A DNA stretch of 36,498 nt. Source: Anaerolineaceae bacterium UBA5311. GTDB lineage: Bacteria; Chloroflexota; Anaerolineae; Anaerolineales; Anaerolineaceae. Below the pieces are notes generated by a model. It saw only the letters and a list, made by a program, of their open reading frames with translations. It made no database searches and was not told where the DNA came from. The stretch is from the NCBI GenBank assembly GCA_002411175.1, contig DHRN01000030.1:1-36498 (forward strand). Direction: 5' to 3'. Positions 22,266 through 30,179 of the stretch are shown here, piece by piece. A program made the position numbers and the translations under genes. How positions within the stretch are numbered: the first letter of the stretch is position 1; every line of letters begins with the position of its first letter.

Positions 22266-23597
22266 ATGAAACGATCAGCCTGGCGCTTTTTATGGAAATC
22301 TGAGGATATCCGCAATAAACTGTTGATATCCTTATTACTGCTTGCCATTTATCGTTTGGCAGCTAACATCCCGGTGCCCGGACTTGACCGCGTAGCTGTC
22401 AGGGGTCTTTCCGAGATGACAGGCGCGGGTAGGAACCTGGTCAACTTGCTTGACCTTCTGTCAGGTGGAGCGGTCTCAAACTTCTCTATCCTCGCGATGG
22501 GTGTCTATCCATACATTACCGCGCAAATTATCCTGCAGCTGCTCACACCGGTAATCCCGGCGCTTGAGCGCAAGATGAAGGATGATCCGCGCGAAGGGCG
22601 TATCTGGATGGAAAAATGGACGGTTATTCTGACCATCCCCATGGCGCTGCTCTCCGCATTTGGACAGATCAATATCTTCAACCAGATGTTGGAAGGAAGC
22701 TCAATTATTTCGAACTGGGGATTCAGTGGCGCCAACCTGATGCCAACGATCACGGCGATCATTTCGATGGTCGCAGGTACGATGTTTGGTATCTGGATTG
22801 GACAGCTGATCTCCGAATTCGGTCTGCGCAATCAGGGTCTTTCCCTGATCATCTTTGCTGGTATCGTCTCCCGGTTCCCGGTGGCAATTGCCAGAATGGT
22901 CGCTGGCTCGGAACCGTGGTGGGTCTTTGTGGTTGTCCTGTTTGTATTTGCTCTGACGATTTTGGCAATCGTTTATGTTCAGGGCGGGCGCAGGAATATC
23001 CCCGTGCTCTTCCCAGGTCGCCGGATTGGTAACCGCATGTCCATGCCTGTTCGCTCTCAGCTTCCATTGATGGTTAACATGGCAGGCATGATTCCAATTA
23101 TCTTTGCCCAAAGCTTTTTGACTTTTCCGGCGATTCTTTCCTCCTTCTTCCTGAATTCCCAGATCAAGTGGATAAATACGTTCGCGAACTGGGCTTACAG
23201 CGCCTTTGGAGGAGACACCTGGTGGTATCCGCTGCTCTTCTTCTTCCTTGTTGTTGCTTTCGCATACTTCTACACCGATGTTTTGTTTGCCCAGCAAGAT
23301 TACGGCGAAAACCTGAAGAAACAAGGCGCACAGATCCCTGGAGTTGTCAGAGGTAAACCCACGCAGGATTACCTGACACGCGTGCAGCGGCGTATCACCC
23401 TTCCGGGAGCATTTTTCCTCGGATTGGTTGCCGTGCTTCCATATATCATGGCATTTTTCCTGCCCGAAAACAGCGCTGGTCTGCAAATGATGCAAGCTTC
23501 TGGTCTGTTAATCGTGGTTGGAACCATCCGGGAGACAGTGGAATTGATTGAAACCGAATTGCGCATGCACGGTTATGACGATCGTCTGATTAATTAG
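22266..23597 (+). CDS. secY: Protein translocase channel subunit SecY
   Basis: SecY is the membrane channel of the general secretion pathway. It has 443 residues and about ten membrane segments. Conserved blocks are IPVPGLDRVAV, SGGAVSNFSILAMGVYPYITA, the cytosolic loop GRRIGNRMSMPVRSQLPL, and the loop with AQQDYGENLKKQGAQIPG followed by RRITLPGAFFLGLVAVLPY. AGGAGAAC precedes the ATG. Its position after rplO and before adk-map is the classical spc arrangement. It would export the sortase and its substrate. Confidence 0.98.
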   Translation: MKRSAWRFLWKSEDIRNKLLISLLLLAIYRLAANIPVPGLDRVAVRGLSEMTGAGRNLVNLLDLLSGGAVSNFSILAMGVYPYITAQIILQLLTPVIPALERKMKDDPREGRIWMEKWTVILTIPMALLSAFGQINIFNQMLEGSSIISNWGFSGANLMPTITAIISMVAGTMFGIWIGQLISEFGLRNQGLSLIIFAGIVSRFPVAIARMVAGSEPWWVFVVVLFVFALTILAIVYVQGGRRNIPVLFPGRRIGNRMSMPVRSQLPLMVNMAGMIPIIFAQSFLTFPAILSSFFLNSQIKWINTFANWAYSAFGGDTWWYPLLFFFLVVAFAYFYTDVLFAQQDYGENLKKQGAQIPGVVRGKPTQDYLTRVQRRITLPGAFFLGLVAVLPYIMAFFLPENSAGLQMMQASGLLIVVGTIRETVELIETELRMHGYDDRLIN

Positions 23598-23614
23598 GTT
23601 TTGTTGGATTTGAA

Positions 23615-24277
23615 ATGAACGAGCGAGCTATTTACATCGTTATGTTGGGTCCCCCCGGAGCCGGCAAGGGTACTCAAGCCAAAATTATTGCCAGGGAACT
23701 CGGATTGATCCATGTTTCCACGGGAGACCTCTTCCGTGAGAACCTGTCAAAAGAGACTGAACTTGGCAAGCTCGCCGCAAGTTATATGAATAAAGGTGAA
23801 TTGGTACCAGACGACGTCACCATTGCAATGGTAGAGGAGCGTTTACGCCGGGAAGACAGTGCCCGGGGAGCCATTTTGGACGGGTTCCCGCGCACTCCAG
23901 TGCAGGCTAAAGCATTCGAAGCAATACTCGGACGCCTTGGCGGCAAAGTCGATCTGGTACCTTTTATCTCTGTACCAACCGAAACTCTTGTCGAGCGTCT
24001 CAGCGGACGCTGGATGAGCAAGGCTGGCAGAGTGTATCACGCCCTTCACAACCCGCCAAAAGTTAAATGGCTGGATGATGTGGATGGCACTGAACTTTAC
24101 CAAAGGGAAGATGATAAACCCGGGACGGTTGCCCATCGCATCGATGTTTATTTCCAGCAAACCTCTCCGTTGATAGATTATTATCAACAGGCGGGAACGT
24201 TGGTTGAAATCGATGGCACCCAGAAAATCGAGGCAGTCACCGAAGATTTGCTAAAGGCGGTCAGGGATCATGTATGA
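23615..24277 (+). CDS. adk: Adenylate kinase
   Basis: Adk interconverts ATP and AMP with two ADP and balances the adenylate pool. It has 220 residues with P-loop GPPGAGKGTQAK (Lys18), the AMP-binding STGDLFRENL, DGFPRTPVQAKAFE, and a LID from GRWMSKAGRVYH to YQREDDKP. The LID has no Cys4 zinc site, so it is the non-metal long form. No strong ribosome binding site is seen, so coupling to secY (17 bp away) is likely. It overlaps map by eight bases. Confidence 0.97.
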   Translation: MNERAIYIVMLGPPGAGKGTQAKIIARELGLIHVSTGDLFRENLSKETELGKLAASYMNKGELVPDDVTIAMVEERLRREDSARGAILDGFPRTPVQAKAFEAILGRLGGKVDLVPFISVPTETLVERLSGRWMSKAGRVYHALHNPPKVKWLDDVDGTELYQREDDKPGTVAHRIDVYFQQTSPLIDYYQQAGTLVEIDGTQKIEAVTEDLLKAVRDHV

Positions 24278-25049
24278 TTTTGAATCGAGAGTAAACATCA
24301 AATCGACCTCGGAGATCGCCATTATGCGCGAAGCTGGTCGTTTGAACCGCCAGACACTGGAAGCAGTTAAAGCAGCGATTGCGCCAGGTGTTACCACCGG
24401 AGAGCTAAATGAAGTTGCCGAAAGCTTCCAGCGAGAGCATGGCATTTATTCACCTTTCAAAAATTATGACCCGGGCAATGGTGTGCCCTTTCCGGGCAGT
24501 ATCTGCACCAGCGTTAATGATGTCCTCGTACATGGCATTCCCGGGAAGCTTAAGCTGAAGGAAGGCGACATTATCTCCGTTGATTGTGGCACAGTCTACC
24601 AGGGTTTTGTTGGTGATGCCGCATTTACCGTGGGTGTGGGTGAAATTTCGGCGAAGGCACAACACCTGATTGATGTGACCGCCAAAGCGCTCGAAATAGC
24701 GACGGCGCTGATGGTTCCTGGCAATCGCAGTGGTGATGTCGGGGCAGCGATTGAAGAGTATGTTACCAGTGAAGGCTTGTACTGCACCCACACGTACACC
24801 GGTCATGGTGTCGGTCGTGAAATGCATGAAGATCCTCAGCTGCCCAATTACGGCACGCCGGGAACAGGCTTTTTACTGCGTGAGGGAATGACCATCGCCA
24901 TCGAACCGATGGTATTGGTTGGAACCAGGCAAACCAGGGTCTTGGCAGACCGATGGACAGTAGTATCAAGAAATGGCGGGCTAACTGCCCACCAGGAAGA
25001 TACCATTGCTGTCATGAGAGACGGACCGCTGGTGTTGACAAGTTTGTAG
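24270..25049 (+). CDS. map: Methionine aminopeptidase, type I
   Basis: The enzyme removes the initiator methionine from new proteins. It has 259 residues and the pita-bread metal site: VHGIPGKLKLKEGDIISVDCG (first histidine and Asp), GFVGDAAFTVGVG (second Asp), GHGVGREMHEDPQL (His), AIEPMV (Glu) and HQEDTIAV (Glu). It lacks an N-terminal zinc finger. It overlaps adk by eight bases. infA, which often follows, is missing. Confidence 0.97.
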   Translation: MYDFESRVNIKSTSEIAIMREAGRLNRQTLEAVKAAIAPGVTTGELNEVAESFQREHGIYSPFKNYDPGNGVPFPGSICTSVNDVLVHGIPGKLKLKEGDIISVDCGTVYQGFVGDAAFTVGVGEISAKAQHLIDVTAKALEIATALMVPGNRSGDVGAAIEEYVTSEGLYCTHTYTGHGVGREMHEDPQLPNYGTPGTGFLLREGMTIAIEPMVLVGTRQTRVLADRWTVVSRNGGLTAHQEDTIAVMRDGPLVLTSL

Positions 25050-25078
25050 ATGATTTGAGAGAACCGAAAGAATTAACC

Positions 25079-25107
25079 TTGCGTATAGCAGGGGAAAGTA
25101 CTATAAT
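25079..25107 (+). promoter_or_regulatory. Internal promoter before rpmJ and the alpha operon
   Basis: TTGCGT (25079-25084), a 17-bp spacer and a perfect TATAAT (25102-25107) lie in the 92-bp gap between map and rpmJ. The predicted start near 25114 gives a short leader with GAAGGAG before rpmJ. It would let the rpmJ-rpoA group be transcribed independently of the spc genes. Confidence 0.8.
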
Positions 25108-25141
25108 AAGAGCTTTGCGGATAGAAGAAGGAGACTGACTG

Positions 25142-25255
25142 ATGAAAGTATCAGCTTCAATTAAAAAACGCTGTAATAAGTGTAAGATCGTAAAACGTGA
25201 AGGACGTCTTTACGTTATTTGTACCAACCCACGACACAAACAGCGACAAGGATAA
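25142..25255 (+). CDS. rpmJ: 50S ribosomal protein L36, zinc-binding form
   Basis: L36 is a tiny late-assembly protein of the large subunit. The 37-residue protein reads MKVSASIKKRCNKCK and ends NPRHKQRQG. Zinc ligands are Cys11, Cys14, Cys27 and His32, so this is the C+ form. GAAGGAG lies upstream of ATG 25142. It is eleven bp before rpsM, the usual start of the alpha operon. Confidence 0.97.
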   Translation: MKVSASIKKRCNKCKIVKREGRLYVICTNPRHKQRQG

Positions 25256-25266
25256 GGAATAATACA

Positions 25267-25656
25267 ATGGCACGTATTGAAGGTGTTGACCTCCCGCGCA
25301 ACAAGCGCATTCAGATAGGTTTACGATATATTTATGGTATCGGACCCAAAATTTCTGATCAGATATTGGAAGCCACAGGCGTGGATCCTGACATTCGTGT
25401 TAAAGATCTGCCCGAAGAAGAAGTAACCAAACTCCGCGAATATATCGGTCAGAACTTAACTGTCGAAGGTGACTTGCGTCGTGAAGTTCAGATGAACATC
25501 AAGCGCCTGGTTGAAATCGGCTGCTATCGAGGCTTGCGCCACCGCCGAAATCTGCCCCTGCGCGGTCAGAATACCCGCACGAACGCCCGCACTCGCAAGG
25601 GTCCGAAACGGACAGTTGCCGGTCGTGGACGCCGTCGCGGTGCAACCAAGAAATAA
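25267..25656 (+). CDS. rpsM: 30S ribosomal protein S13
   Basis: S13 contacts the P-site tRNA and bridges to L5. It has 129 residues from ATG 25267, which has AAGGAAT upstream. An in-frame start at 25219 lies inside rpmJ and is rejected. Family blocks are RIEGVDLPRNKRIQIGLRY, IYGIG, CYRGLRHRRNLPLRGQ and NARTRKGPKR. It is followed by a 106-bp gap with a stable structure before rpsK. Confidence 0.98.
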   Translation: MARIEGVDLPRNKRIQIGLRYIYGIGPKISDQILEATGVDPDIRVKDLPEEEVTKLREYIGQNLTVEGDLRREVQMNIKRLVEIGCYRGLRHRRNLPLRGQNTRTNARTRKGPKRTVAGRGRRRGATKK

Positions 25657-25680
25657 GAGCAATAAACTGACAGTTCTGTC

Positions 25681-25722
25681 CACCGGGTTGGGGTTCCCTT
25701 TCTCCCCAGCGGCAGCCTGGTG
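25681..25722 (+). promoter_or_regulatory. Structured element between rpsM and rpsK
   Basis: CACC (25681-25684) pairs with GGTG (25719-25722), GG with CC just inside, and GGGG (25690-25693) with CCCC (25704-25707), giving a two-tier stem with an internal loop. In a tightly packed operon this 106-bp gap is unusual. It could be a ribosomal-protein binding site (S4 regulates this operon in E. coli) or an mRNA processing site. Confidence 0.4.
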
Positions 25723-25762
25723 AACGGATGGTCAGAGTTGAAAGATTGAGTGAGGAAGAATT

Positions 25763-26167
25763 ATGGCTAAACAAGCACGTACAGCGCGACGAACAGTTGG
25801 ATCCCGCAGAGTTAAGCGCCAGATTTCAACAGGACAGGTACACGTTTTTGCGTCCTTTAACAACACCATCGTCACTGTGACTGATCTCCAGGGCAATACG
25901 ATCTGCTGGGGCAGTTCCGGTTCAGCTGGTTTTAAAGGCTCCCGCAAGAGCACACCTTTCGCTGCCCGTTTGGCAACCGAACAGACTATCAAAACTGCCC
26001 AGCAAATGGGTTTGCAGGAAGTAGAATTGTTCGTAAAGGGTCCTGGCCCCGGTCGGGAAGCTGCCATTCGTGCCGTCCAGGGATTGGGTTTGAAAGTGAT
26101 TAAAATCACAGATCTGACCCCTGTGCCCCACAACGGCTGCAGACCTCCAAAGAAACGCCGCGTGTAG
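25763..26167 (+). CDS. rpsK: 30S ribosomal protein S11
   Basis: S11 forms the platform near the E-site codon. It has 134 residues with VHVFASFNNTIVTVTDLQGN, GSSGSAGFKGSRKSTPFAA, VELFVKGPGPGREAAIRA and the end DLTPVPHNGCRPPKKRRV. GAGGAAGAA precedes the ATG. Confidence 0.98.
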   Translation: MAKQARTARRTVGSRRVKRQISTGQVHVFASFNNTIVTVTDLQGNTICWGSSGSAGFKGSRKSTPFAARLATEQTIKTAQQMGLQEVELFVKGPGPGREAAIRAVQGLGLKVIKITDLTPVPHNGCRPPKKRRV

Positions 26168-26192
26168 TAAAAAGAAAAGGAAAGATGTAATT

Positions 26193-26831
26193 ATGGCAAG
26201 ATATACAGATCCAGTTTGTCGATTGTGTCGTCGGGAAGGCGAAAAACTTTTCCTTAAAGGAGAACGCTGTTACACCCCGAAGTGCTCATTTGAGAAGAGA
26301 CCCTATGCTCCTGGCATGCATGGCAAGATGAATGCTGCCCGACCGAGCCGTCAATCTGATTATGGCAAGCAGCTGCGTGCCAAACAAAAAGCCCGCAGGG
26401 TTTATGGAATTTACGAACGGCAATTCCGCCGTTTCTATAGCCAGGCTCTGGCAATGCGTGGTCAGACTGGTCCCAACCTGTTGACGATCCTCGAAACCCG
26501 ATTGTCGAACGTTGTTTACCGGCTGGGCTTCGCAGCCAGCCGTCCCCAGGCACGTATTTTAGTAACCCACGGACATTTTTTGGTTAACGGACAACGTGCC
26601 GACATCCCATCTTACGGGATATCGGTCGATGATGTCATTAGTGTAAAAGAAAGCTCCAGGACCAATGCTCACTTCAAGCACCTGCGCGAAGAAGCAGAAG
26701 GTCGCACGGTTCCAACCTGGTTGGCTCGTGATTTAACCAACCTGACCGGTCGCATGTTGCGCGAGCCGGAACGCTCTGAGGTCGATGGGAATCTCAACGA
26801 ACAGTTGATCGTTGAATATTATTCCAGATAA
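26193..26831 (+). CDS. rpsD: 30S ribosomal protein S4, cysteine-containing form
   Basis: S4 nucleates 30S assembly and affects accuracy. It has 212 residues with a zinc-type N-terminus (Cys9, Cys12, Cys26, Cys31) and an S4 RNA-binding domain (about 100-165) with ETRLSNVVYRLGFAASR and GHFLVNGQRADIPSY. This is the C+ form. In E. coli S4 represses the alpha operon. Confidence 0.98.
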   Translation: MARYTDPVCRLCRREGEKLFLKGERCYTPKCSFEKRPYAPGMHGKMNAARPSRQSDYGKQLRAKQKARRVYGIYERQFRRFYSQALAMRGQTGPNLLTILETRLSNVVYRLGFAASRPQARILVTHGHFLVNGQRADIPSYGISVDDVISVKESSRTNAHFKHLREEAEGRTVPTWLARDLTNLTGRMLREPERSEVDGNLNEQLIVEYYSR

Positions 26832-26845
26832 TCAGATGATTAGTA

Positions 26846-26869
26846 CAGTCTTTCTTATCCGATAGACTG
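26846..26869 (+). promoter_or_regulatory. Short hairpin between rpsD and rpoA
   Basis: CAGTCT (26846-26851) pairs with AGACTG (26864-26869) around a 12-base loop in the 52-bp gap, just before the rpoA GAGGT site. It may tune rpoA translation or mRNA stability. Confidence 0.35.
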
Positions 26870-26883
26870 AACCGAGGTAAACC

Positions 26884-27852
26884 GTGGCAAGAATTATGGA
26901 ATTGGTATCACCAAAAGTAGAGCGAACAGAGCAGTTACGTGACTATGGTAAATTCACCATCAGCCCGCTGGAACGCGGTTATGGTGTTACCCTGGGCAAT
27001 GCTCTTCGCCGCACGCTGCTGTCTTCATTGGAAGGCGCCGCTGTCACCTCTGTGCATATCACTGATGTTATGCACGAGTTCAGCACGATCGAAGGCGTAC
27101 GCGAGGATGTGATTCAGGTCATGCTGCAGATCAAATTATTGCGCTTCAAGCTTCATAATGTCGATTCTGCCAGTATTCATCTGGATGTCAAAGGCGCCGG
27201 CACGATTACTGGCGCGGATATCATCTGCCCTCCCGAGGTGGAGATTGTTAATCCCGATCTTTACCTTTTCAGCATCAACGATCCTAACGCCCGGGTCGAG
27301 ATGGACATGAACGTCGAAGCCGGTCGCGGGTATATCCCCGCAACCGACCGCTCTGATCGCCTGGCGATCGGCGTGTTACCTGTCGACGCGATATTTTCGC
27401 CTGTCCGACGTGTCAATTGGGAAGTTACCAGCGCGCGCGTTGGTCACAGTACTGATTATGACCGCCTTACTCTCGAGATCTGGACTGATGGCACGTTATC
27501 GCCTGAAGATGCCCTGGTCGAATCATCACATATTTTGATGCGTCAATTGGCAATTATCAGCGATACCAGTGAAGAAATGCTGACTAAAACTGCGGAAAAG
27601 ATTGAAGTTGAACAGCCAGCTGCAAGCCGAGATCAAATCGACACCCCAATCGAGCAGCTTGACCTGGGCGTGCGTGTGTTTAATTCGCTCAAACGCACTG
27701 GTATCACTACTGTTGGTGATGTGTTGGAACTCTTGGAAAAGGGCGAAGGCGCGATGCTCTCTATCCGAAATTTCGGTGACAAGAGCCTGGCTGAGCTTAA
27801 AGCCAAGATGTTTGAAAAAGGCTATTTGGATGAAGAAGTGGAGAATGAATAA
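26884..27852 (+). CDS. rpoA: RNA polymerase alpha subunit (GTG start)
   Basis: Alpha dimerises to start RNA polymerase assembly, and its C-terminal domain binds UP elements and activators. It has 322 residues. The start is GTG 26884 with GAGGT six bases upstream. An ATG 12 bases on is a weaker choice. The N-terminal domain has SPLERGYGVTLGNALRRTLL. The C-terminal domain (about 250-322) has LGVRVFNSLKRTGI, keeping the Arg and Asn equivalent to E. coli R265 and N268, and SIRNFGDKSLAELK. It overlaps rplQ by one base. Confidence 0.98.
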   Translation: MARIMELVSPKVERTEQLRDYGKFTISPLERGYGVTLGNALRRTLLSSLEGAAVTSVHITDVMHEFSTIEGVREDVIQVMLQIKLLRFKLHNVDSASIHLDVKGAGTITGADIICPPEVEIVNPDLYLFSINDPNARVEMDMNVEAGRGYIPATDRSDRLAIGVLPVDAIFSPVRRVNWEVTSARVGHSTDYDRLTLEIWTDGTLSPEDALVESSHILMRQLAIISDTSEEMLTKTAEKIEVEQPAASRDQIDTPIEQLDLGVRVFNSLKRTGITTVGDVLELLEKGEGAMLSIRNFGDKSLAELKAKMFEKGYLDEEVENE

Positions 27853-28235
27853 TGCGGCACCAGATTAAAGGATATCGTCTCAACCGCAGCATGGGCAATC
27901 GTAATTCCATGCGCAGGACGATGATTAAACAATTATTTGAACATGAAAAAATCAAAACCACGCTGGCAAAGGCAAAGGCAATTCAACCTGATGCTGAAAA
28001 ACTGATTACCCTTGCCAAATACGCGACTAAGGGCAGCGAGATTGACCAGGTGAACGCACGCCGCCAGGCTGCCGCCCAGCTTGGCAACTCCAGCTCAGAA
28101 ATTGTTAAGAAATTATTTGATGATATCGCGCCGCGTTTCACCTCCCGCAAGGGCGGCTACACACGGCTGCTCAAGCTCGGTCCCCGTCAGGGCGACAACG
28201 CTGAAATAGTCGTGCTCGAATTGGTATCAGAGTAG
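27852..28235 (+). CDS. rplQ: 50S ribosomal protein L17
   Basis: L17 lies beside the tunnel exit. It has 127 residues with the start MRHQIKGYRLNRSMGNRNSM, the EHEKIKTTLAKAKAIQPDAE block and the end YTRLLKLGPRQGDNAEIV. The start overlaps the rpoA stop (TAATG). Confidence 0.97.
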   Translation: MRHQIKGYRLNRSMGNRNSMRRTMIKQLFEHEKIKTTLAKAKAIQPDAEKLITLAKYATKGSEIDQVNARRQAAAQLGNSSSEIVKKLFDDIAPRFTSRKGGYTRLLKLGPRQGDNAEIVVLELVSE

Positions 28236-28275
28236 GTTTTGGTTTTAGGAAGCCTTTCAGGAAAGACAGAAGGGC

Positions 28276-29013
28276 ATGGCACATTACAAACTTATCCTCG
28301 CATACGAAGGCACACAATATAGCGGCTTTCAAAGGCAGGTTGGCAAAAGCAGCGTCCAGGGCGTTTTTGAGGATGCCCTCAAAACACTGGGCTGGCAAGA
28401 CAGGAGTATCCTGACTGCCGGTCGCACGGATTCTGGCGTTCATGCCAGTGGGCAGGTGGTCAGCTTCCGGTTTGACTGGAAACATGGAAACCATAAACTG
28501 CTCAAAGCACTCAACGCCAACCTACCTGCAGATATCCAGGTTCAGAGACTGGAGCAGGTAAACGCGGAATTCCACCCCCGTTACGACGCGCTTGCCCGCA
28601 TATATCGTTACAAGCTCTATATCAGCCCGGTACGAGACCCCTTGCGTGACCGGTTTGCCTGGCGGTTGGATCGCTCTCCGGACGTGGCTTTGATGAACCA
28701 GGCTGCCAATCACCTTTTGGGTGAACATGACTTTATTGCTTTTGGCAGGGCAGTCAGCGAAGGCGGCACGACAACAAGGCGGATTGAACAGGCAGTGTGG
28801 ACCCAGACGAGTGGTGACGAAAGCGAGTTTTCGATTACTGGAAACGCTTTTTTGTACCACATGGTTCGCCGCATCGTTTATGTTTTGGTTCAGGTTGGTC
28901 TGGAAGAAGCGCCTGTCGGGATTATTAAGACAGGACTGCAAAGCGGGCACACAGGTATCGTAGCCCTCGCACCTTCCAGGGGCTTGACCATGGTTGAGGT
29001 GCAGTATGCATAG
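28276..29013 (+). CDS. truA: tRNA pseudouridine synthase A
   Basis: TruA converts uridines 38-40 of many tRNAs to pseudouridine. It has 245 residues with YEGTQYSGFQRQ, the catalytic loop GRTDSGVHASGQV (Asp52), YRYKLY, and the C-terminal NAFLYHMVRRIV. It lies between rplQ and rplM-rpsI, a common arrangement. Length is normal. Confidence 0.97.
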   Translation: MAHYKLILAYEGTQYSGFQRQVGKSSVQGVFEDALKTLGWQDRSILTAGRTDSGVHASGQVVSFRFDWKHGNHKLLKALNANLPADIQVQRLEQVNAEFHPRYDALARIYRYKLYISPVRDPLRDRFAWRLDRSPDVALMNQAANHLLGEHDFIAFGRAVSEGGTTTRRIEQAVWTQTSGDESEFSITGNAFLYHMVRRIVYVLVQVGLEEAPVGIIKTGLQSGHTGIVALAPSRGLTMVEVQYA

Positions 29014-29033
29014 GATTAAAAAATTAAAGTTTG

Positions 29034-29053
29034 CCCAGGCTTAAGAGCCGGGG
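29034..29053 (+). promoter_or_regulatory. Hairpin upstream of rplM
   Basis: CCC-A-GGCT, loop TAAG, AGCC-G-GGG (29034-29053) forms seven pairs with one A/G mismatch in the 69-bp gap before rplM. L13 leaders are known in other phyla. I do not claim this matches one. Confidence 0.35.
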
Positions 29054-29082
29054 AATGTATTTTGAAAACGAGGAATGTTAAA

Positions 29083-29514
29083 GTGGAAAAAACATATTAT
29101 CCTAAAGGAAATGTTGCCGGCGAGTGGTACTTGGTGGACGCTACCGGTAAATCCCTTGGCCGCCTGGCGACCAAAATCGCCGAGCTTCTGGTCGGCAAAC
29201 ATCGCCCTGATTTCACCCCGGGTGTTGTCCTGGGTGATCACGTGGTGGTAGTAAATGCAGAAAAAATTTCTGTCAGCCCCACGCGTGTGGCAGAGAAAAA
29301 ATATTATCGTCACTCCGGATATCCGGGCGGTTTGCACGAGGTTAGCTATACCCGTCAGCTCGAAAGACATCCCGAACGGATCATTCAATTCGCGGTTCGG
29401 GGAATGCTCCCGAAAAACCGATTGACAGAGCGCTATTTAAGCAATCTCAAGGTCTATGCTGGTCCTGATCACCCTCACCAGGGGCAGGATCCTCAACCAT
29501 TGGATCTGGAGTAG
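29083..29514 (+). CDS. rplM: 50S ribosomal protein L13 (GTG start)
   Basis: L13 is an early-assembly protein of the large subunit. From GTG 29083, which follows GAGGAA by eight bases, it has 143 residues, matching the family norm. A TTG at 29062 would add seven residues and has no site. Motifs are WYLVDATGKSLGRLAT, GDHVVVVNAEKI, YRHSGYPGG and AVRGMLPKNRL. It precedes rpsI by 12 bp as in most bacteria. Confidence 0.97.
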   Translation: MEKTYYPKGNVAGEWYLVDATGKSLGRLATKIAELLVGKHRPDFTPGVVLGDHVVVVNAEKISVSPTRVAEKKYYRHSGYPGGLHEVSYTRQLERHPERIIQFAVRGMLPKNRLTERYLSNLKVYAGPDHPHQGQDPQPLDLE

Positions 29515-29526
29515 TAAAGAGGTAAC

Positions 29527-29919
29527 ATGGCACAATATACTGAAGCAACTGGTCGACGCAAACAGAGCACAGCGCGAGTTCGCGTTTTTGAAGGCACTGG
29601 CGTGTTCACTGTTAACGACAAGGAATTAGTCGAGTATTTCCCGCGGACTGGCGACGCACCGGCGATTTTAGGCGCGTTGGAAGCCAGCGGACGCCCGGTG
29701 ACTTCCTTTGATGTTACCGTCAAAGTTGAAGGCGGCGGCATCAGCGGTCAGCGTGATGCGGTTAAACTTGGATTGGCTCGTGCGTTGGTATCGATGGATG
29801 AGAGCCTGCGGGTGATTATGCGCCAACAAGGTCTTCTCACCCGGGATGCGCGCGTGAAAGAACGCAAAAAGCCCGGTCTCAAACGAGCCCGCAAAGCCCC
29901 GACCTACACCAAGCGTTAG
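29527..29919 (+). CDS. rpsI: 30S ribosomal protein S9
   Basis: S9 reaches the P-site tRNA through its basic tail. It has 130 residues with EATGRRKQSTARVRVFEGTG, the GGGISGQRDAVKLGLARAL block and the classical end KKPGLKRARKAPTYTKR (Lys-Arg terminus). GAGGT precedes the ATG. It is the last gene of the ribosomal block. Confidence 0.98.
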   Translation: MAQYTEATGRRKQSTARVRVFEGTGVFTVNDKELVEYFPRTGDAPAILGALEASGRPVTSFDVTVKVEGGGISGQRDAVKLGLARALVSMDESLRVIMRQQGLLTRDARVKERKKPGLKRARKAPTYTKR

Positions 29920-30026
29920 TTTTCTGACAGACACAATTGTTAGGGTGACCACCTGTTGTCTCCCCGATAATTAATACCGGAAAGCGCTTGCCTGGTGTGA
30001 GATTTGGTAAGAATCAATTACAATCA

Positions 30027-30064
30027 AAAGGCTGTCCTTTTATCAGGGGCAGCCTTTGCGTTTT
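30027..30064 (+). terminator. Intrinsic terminator after rpsI
   Basis: AAAGGCTGTCC (30027-30037) pairs with GGGCAGCCTTT (30047-30057), eleven pairs with one G-U, followed by GCGTTTT. It closes the ribosomal block. The rest of the 260-bp gap to mazG shows no clear promoter. Confidence 0.8.
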
Positions 30065-30179
30065 AGAAATGCAAAGCAGGGAATGCGCACCACGCGTTGC
30101 GTGGAGATGTAGAATCGAATGACCAACGGGCATTCCTTGCGGATTGAAATATACGAGAAAATGGTGACTGAAGGTGAAG

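Noticed and set aside
22701..23495. Minus-strand open frame of 264 codons opposite secY
   Set aside because: Low-complexity polar translation opposite a clear secY. No recognisable motifs.
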